NCBI GenBank assembly: GCA_027625915.1 | Contig: JANTQA010000012.1 | Span: 4,300,501 to 4,364,500, forward strand | Source of the DNA: Anaeramoeba flamelloides | Taxonomy: Eukaryota; Metamonada; Anaeramoebidae | Direction: 5' to 3' | DNA length: 64,000 nucleotides | Part shown: piece after piece, positions 59,805 through 64,000 of the stretch | Numbering within the stretch: the first letter of the stretch is position 1 | Layout of the letters: every line of letters begins with the position of its first letter | The notes under the pieces: generated by a model | Databases searched by the model: none | What the model saw: only the letters and a program-made list of their open reading frames with translations | What the model was told of the DNA's origin: nothing | Position numbers and translations under genes: made by a program

Positions 59805-60120
59805 TGGAAAAAACAAATTGAAAAATAAAAGTTAGACAAAACTAATAATTTCATTAAACTTTCATCCTCAATAATATTAAAGTTTATTTACAATATAATT
59901 AAAATCCCATAACTTTAAATTCTTGAGGTTATTGTATTTATTGTATTCAGCATTAGAACCACGATTTTTTAAAGTCTCTAGTCTAGAAAAAAAGGTCTTT
60001 TTTGGGGGTAAAAATTTTGAAATGGATCTGACAATGGATTTTCTTTTAATTCAACTTGGAGATATTTTCTTTGACCGATAATATCTAATAGTTTTGAAAA
60101 TACTCTACTCATCTAATAAA
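59805..60120 (-). repeat. Dispersed repeat R7, copy 3 (partial, reversed)
   Basis: Reverse complement of the last 300 bp of copies 1 and 2: AGTTAGACAAAACT, CTTGAGGTTATTGTATTTATTGT, and TCTAGTCTAGAAAAAAAGG in matching order, ending at CCACTAGTATGG. Confidence 0.6.
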
Positions 60121-60179
60121 ATTGAAATAGAGAATAAAAAAATCATTGGTTATAAAGATTCTGTTTCCTAGTTTTTTTT

Positions 60180-60560
60180 TTAATTTGAAAGAATCGAGTA
60201 AAATCATTATAAATTTTACTCTATTCTTTAAAATCCCGTAAATGCTAATGAAAGTGTCCTTAGAGTGACGCCAAGTGCCTAGGTTTTCCATAATTCAATA
60301 GAATTGATTAAAATCTTTGATTTAACTCAATTCATTTAAATTCTGGAAAACCTAACTGCAGTTTTTTTTAATTTTAGAAATGAAAAAAAAAAAAAATTGA
60401 AATTTTCTTTAAATTTCAAAAATTAAAAAAAAAACAAAGGATGTGTTTTTTTGAGGTTTTCTGTTTTATTTGCAAAAAGCTATTGATTTTTCTCTATTCT
60501 TTTGAATTTTGGATAAAATGACACTCCATGAAACTTGACGGTGCTTGATGGTATTCTACC
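60180..60560. repeat. Hairpin-family units
   Basis: Two adjacent hairpins: GAAAGAATCGAGTAAAAT with its inverse, and GGTTTTCCATAATTCAATAG with AAATTCTGGAAAACC. Then TTTTTTGAGGTTTTCTGTT and a GACGGTGCTTGATGG tag. Related single units near 15190, 19640, 29100 and 63830. Confidence 0.55.
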
Positions 60561-61359
60561 GGACTTTTTCAAAATTTAAAAAATATTTAGAGTTTTTTAT
60601 CATAGCAAAAATGTAGGCCAGATGATAGCTCATAGGAAAATTTTATTATATTTTAAATTTTTTATTTTTGTGAAAATCAAATCGATTCTGAATTTATTGA
60701 TAAAGATGGATATGTGTTTAATTATCTGAAAATCAGAAAAAAAAAAAAAAAAAAAAAACCTTTTATTAAGAAATTAATATTTACCTGTGTAAGAATGTTA
60801 AACAACAATTGCTAAACTCACCATTAACTAGGTTTTTCAAATCAGTTATTTTTTCAATTATTATTGATAATAATCATCTATTAAGAAAGAAAATCAGGAA
60901 CGGTTTTATTTAAAATAGAACAGTAATTTCAAAACCAATAGATCAAAAATTAACAAAAATGAACAAAATTAATTGAATTTTTTTTAAGTATCTTTTTGGT
61001 TTCCGAACCAACTGTTTTTTGGTACTAAAGAAATGAACTATAATTTTTAATAGAAAAAAAACTATTAAAAGAATACCTGACAAAAGAAAAACAAAATAAT
61101 TCAAAATTTTCGGATTGTGATAAAAATTAAAAAAAAACCTTTGATTCTCGATCCAAAAACTTTTCCAAATTCTTGAACAAAGCACGGCCAAATTTCAAAA
61201 GCTATGTTTTTTCCCTCTTACTTCCCTAACTTTTTATTTTCAAGTTTATTTATACCATTTTCAATCAACTCTCGAATATTTTAAAATAAATTTGAAAGTA
61301 AGTCTAAAAAAAGGATTTTGATTTTTGAATAGTTTCAAAACAAATCTCGAATTTTGATC

Positions 61360-61500
61360 GATAAAATGTTTTCCCCAAATGACAAATTTTCGAAAATAAA
61401 AGCCTAAAATTTAAATTTTCTAAAGATTTCTTGACTCCAGATTCTTTTAAGTCAGCAAATGTGTTGTTAGTCATAAAATTCATATTTGTTGACCATAAAA
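61360..61500. repeat. Dispersed repeat R18, copy 2
   Basis: Shares AATGACAAATTTTCGAAAAT, CCTAAAATTTAAATTTT and GTGTTGTTAGTC blocks with 32020-32190. Confidence 0.4.
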
Positions 61501-61699
61501 TACAGATAGTACTGAAAAAAAAAAAACAAAATAAAAAGCAAATAAAACTGATTTATGGTATTTTGTTTTTAAAAGTTTATTAAAGATATTGGGAGTTGTT
61601 TATCTTCCTTTGTTCTCTGTAAATTTAAAAATGTAAGCACAAAACAAAAGTCATTTCTGAAAAATTAACAGTATTTTATTATTTCTAAAAAGAATCAAA

Positions 61700-62408
61700 T
61701 TATTGTACTAAGGCACTGGCTGTTGATGAAGAGTATTTCCAATTTGGTGGAAGTTGTCTTGTTTTTTTATAATATCGTGAAATTCTATAAATTTTTGATT
61801 CAACAAGAATTAAATGGAATTTAGCATCTTTGTCTTTTCTATTCTTTTCTAAATGCTTACGGATGGAAACAGCTTTTTTAATTAAATGGTATAAATCTTC
61901 TGGGATTTTTGGGGCTAGTCCTATTGATTTAATAGTAAAACAAGCAATTAATTAATTTTCAGAGGGTTGATTTTTTTTGTTAGAAAGGATTTGTTTTCGT
62001 TTGAAAACATGTTTTGAAAAGAAAAAGAAATCAAGAAAAAGAAAAAGAAAAAGAATAAAAATAAAAAAAAAAAAAAAAGCAAAAAATAATTAAAAAAAAA
62101 AAAAAACAAAAGTAATTGCAAAAAAAAAGAACAGAAAATAAAAAAAGAAAAGAAAATAAAAAAAAAAACAAACCATTAGCTTTAAGGATTCTAAGAATTC
62201 TGTTGGAAGTAACTGATTTAACTTGACCAACACCGAAAAGATCTCTCAAGTGGATACCAATTTGGGAAGGTGTAAGACCCTTTTTAGCCATTTTACAGAT
62301 TTCTTCAATGACTTGCTTTGGTGTGATTTTTAACCATGAAGGTGGTGTTTTTTTATAAGGTCTGGCAGAGCGCGAGATACCTTTTCCTGATCCAAACATA
62401 CGACCCAT
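61700..62408 (-). CDS. RPS13: Cytosolic ribosomal protein S13 (uS15), 2 exons
   Basis: Small-subunit ribosomal protein uS15. Exons 62408-62174 and 61920-61700 join in phase 1 to 151 aa, the same length as human RPS13. Exon 1 starts [12 protein letters not shown] and includes [19 protein letters not shown] and [11 protein letters not shown]. Exon 2 reads [36 protein letters not shown] and [17 protein letters not shown]. The 253-bp intron (GTTTGT...TAG) is mostly A-runs on the plus strand. The ATG at 62408 is chosen because MGRM is the conserved eukaryotic start; upstream in-frame ATGs would add a Phe-rich leader of no precedent. It shares a 227-bp upstream region with RPL30, transcribed in the opposite direction. 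Confidence 0.97.
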
Positions 62409-62635
62409 TTTGAAGATAATGTAATTTAGAGAAAAAAATAAAAAAAATGAAATCTTCCTAAATGAACACAAGTAGAACGTCTTTGAATGGTTGATGAAAT
62501 TCAATTAGGTGGTAAAACTATGAACAACACATTGTCTCAAACTTGTTATTTCTCTGATTGAATGCAAATCTAATTACTTCATATTTTAGGAAAATATTAA
62601 ATCATTTTTTTTTTTTTAATTCTTACCAAAATAAA
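62409..62635. promoter_or_regulatory. Shared upstream region of RPS13 and RPL30
   Basis: 227 bp between the two start codons. Both genes are core ribosomal proteins, so a bidirectional promoter is plausible. I see no recognisable motif beyond short less AT-rich stretches (ACACATTGTCTCAAACTTG, near 62528). The RPL30 start is preceded by a T-run and ACCAAAATAAA. Confidence 0.4.
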
Positions 62636-62962
62636 ATGTCCAAAAAATCAAAAAAAACTGAAGGAATTGGATCCAAACTTGCTCTTGTTATCAAATCAGG
62701 AAAATACCATCTTGGAACCCAACAGTGTCTTAAAGATTTACGTAAAGGAGATGGCAAATTATTAATTGTAGCTAACAATTGCCCACCACTTAAAAAATCC
62801 GAAATCCAATACTACGCAATGCTTTCGCGCTGTAAATTCCATCAATTCAATGGCAACAATATCGATCTTGGTCGTGCTTGTGGTAAATACTTTAGAACAT
62901 CAGTGGTAACAGTCTTGGATCAAGGTGACTCAGATATTCTTGAGACAATCTCTAAAAAATAA
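62636..62962 (+). CDS. RPL30: Cytosolic ribosomal protein L30 (eL30)
   Basis: Large-subunit protein eL30 of the L7Ae/L30e/S12e fold, 108 aa, no intron. Conserved elements: [63 protein letters not shown] and LDQGDSDI. Length agrees with family members (about 105-115 aa). The start is the ATG at 62636 (MSKKSKK); the open frame continues upstream, but the extra residues are Phe/Asn-rich and unlike any L30. In yeast eL30 binds a kink-turn in its own transcript; I see no evidence for or against that here. Confidence 0.97.
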   Translation: MSKKSKKTEGIGSKLALVIKSGKYHLGTQQCLKDLRKGDGKLLIVANNCPPLKKSEIQYYAMLSRCKFHQFNGNNIDLGRACGKYFRTSVVTVLDQGDSDILETISKK

Positions 62963-64000
62963 ATAACAAGTTTTTTTCTTTACTTTTTTTTTTTTTTTTT
63001 TTTTTCACAAAAGGAATGAGAAAAAAAAAAAAATTTTTTTTAAAATGTTTTTTGCTCTTTAAAAAAAATTAAGATCGGTTATTCTTTAAAACTTTTTTTT
63101 ATTTATTCAAACAATAGATCTCTTTTGAAATCATTTTTTTAATATTTTTATTTATTTCTTCTTTTCTTTACTTTTTTTGAAAAACAAAAGCAAACAAAAA
63201 TTAAAAAAAAAACAATTACTAAGGTTGTTTTTTGGGATCTTTTCCTAAAGAAACACCTAGAACAACCTTTAACTTTTTTCTTTTTTCTTTTTGATCTTTC
63301 AATCATTCTGTACTTAATTTTTCAGCTCAAACAAAAATTATTTAATTTGAAAGCCTGAAATATCAAGTAATAATTGTCATAAAAAACTTCTGTATTTTTT
63401 GTGTAACTATTGTCGACTAAAATGGCACTCGACCAATTTGTGTTTCAGAGATTTTCCAATTAATAAATGAAAATTTTTATTTCACTTTCCAGAAATATTT
63501 CTTAATAGTTGAAAAAAGTCTTAAGATCTTTACAACATCGTTTAGAAATGATATTTTTATACATTTAATTTTCCTTTCATATTGACACTTGAGAGAATCA
63601 ATAATTAGAAAATACATTTTCATCAATACGATTTTAAATGATTGGGCTTTTGAGAGAAAATTTTTGATTTTTTTATTACAATTTATCAGAGAAAATAAAT
63701 TGTGTTTAGTTGAAAAAGAAGGAACTCTTTTTTCCATTGAGGTATTTTCCAATACTTTAAAAAATGATATCTTTTCTTAAAAAAAGGGAATGTATATAGT
63801 AAAATTACCGATGATTAATATTACGTGTGTTAAGTTTTCCAGAATTCAAAAGAAAATGGAAAAATCTATTGGTTATACTCTATTCTTTTAAATTCTGAAG
63901 TAAAAAAATTTGGATGATAATTATTAAGTATCCTGGAAAAACTAATCTATTGGTACTGATAAATTCAAAAAATGAAAGAAACTTTTCATAACACTTTCCT
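62963..64000. other. Right-hand edge, intergenic
   Basis: Long T and A runs just after RPL30, then a partial arm of the CTGTTA-type MITE (TTTTCCAATTAATAAATG, near 63455), a hairpin-family unit (about 63829-63900) and a left end of the CTGATA-type MITE (about 63956) that runs out of the window. Two overlapping opposite-strand short frames near 63.5-63.8 kb are not supported. Confidence 0.5.

Larger units (their letters stand above)
59183..61699. other. Intergenic region between the FAM133-like and RPS13 genes
   Basis: Contains a short open frame (59379-59576) without ATG, reversed R7 copy 3 (about 59805-60120), hairpin-family units (60180-60560) and R18 copy 2 (about 61360-61500). A block near 59705-59800 resembles 4510-4600 (TTCAAATCATTTCTTTAACC), another dispersed repeat. 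Confidence 0.55.

Noticed and set aside
60943-61191. 82-codon frame with a membrane-like stretch.
   Set aside because: No ATG; hydrophobicity comes from T-runs; no splice or homology support.
63200-63320. Minus-strand string LKVVLGVSLGKDPKKQP after RPL30.
   Set aside because: Only about 25 codons, TAG stop unlike all supported genes, no upstream exon.
1-64000. Search for tRNA, rRNA, snRNA, CRISPR arrays and retroelements (reverse transcriptase, gag or LTRs).
   Set aside because: Nothing recognisable by eye on either strand; long homopolymers mimic simple repeats, but there are no spaced CRISPR-type repeats.

Overview
This window comes from the nuclear genome of a very AT-rich eukaryote, most likely a free-living protist. 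The genes contain spliceosomal introns and encode a Rab GTPase, an SF3b subunit and two cytosolic ribosomal proteins. The FtsX-type double permease without an ATPase and the PH plus leucine-rich-repeat protein fit an anaerobic amoeboid metamonad such as Anaeramoeba. That placement is my inference from gene content and was not tested. Gene density is low: nine genes I can defend, plus weaker candidates. All nine end in TAA.

Layout from left to right: a Rab24-like GTPase (184-2147, +, four exons); an SF3B4/Hsh49-like splicing factor (6193-6996, -); a three-exon FtsX-like permease (11916-18014, -) whose membrane-anchor exons lie 2.5 kb from the body; a PH + LRR CARMIL-like protein (22533-33066, -) split by introns of about 4.9 and 2.7 kb; a BRCT protein with a K/E/R/S-rich tail (40133-41728, +); a luminal or secreted SH3 protein of MIA/TANGO1 type (51359-52318, -); a FAM133-like protein (58565-59182, +); and divergent RPS13/uS15 (61700-62408, -) and RPL30/eL30 (62636-62962, +). 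Weaker candidates include a set of three phase-compatible exons inside the big PH-LRR intron, a diverged second PH exon in the same intron, and a terminal exon at 9351-9553.

The rest is dominated by small non-autonomous DNA transposons with terminal inverted repeats (TIRs), nearly all flanked by TA, as in Tc1/mariner. Three families with unrelated interiors share the ends TA-AACT...AGTT-TA; another has CAGTC...GACTG ends; others have CTG...CAG ends. One copy keeps a recognisable Tc1-type transposase tail. The four longest introns all contain such elements or foldbacks, so element insertion seems to explain their length. Between 43.0 and 48.4 kb there is a stack: two copies of a 1.65-kb element in tandem, one split by a nested 1.5-kb element, followed by a third element, with TA microsatellites at most junctions.

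The protein genes are housekeeping or trafficking functions (splicing, translation, membrane traffic, actin or membrane scaffolding) and do not form a joint pathway. I saw no tRNA, rRNA, CRISPR array or retroelement, and no clear new multi-gene system.
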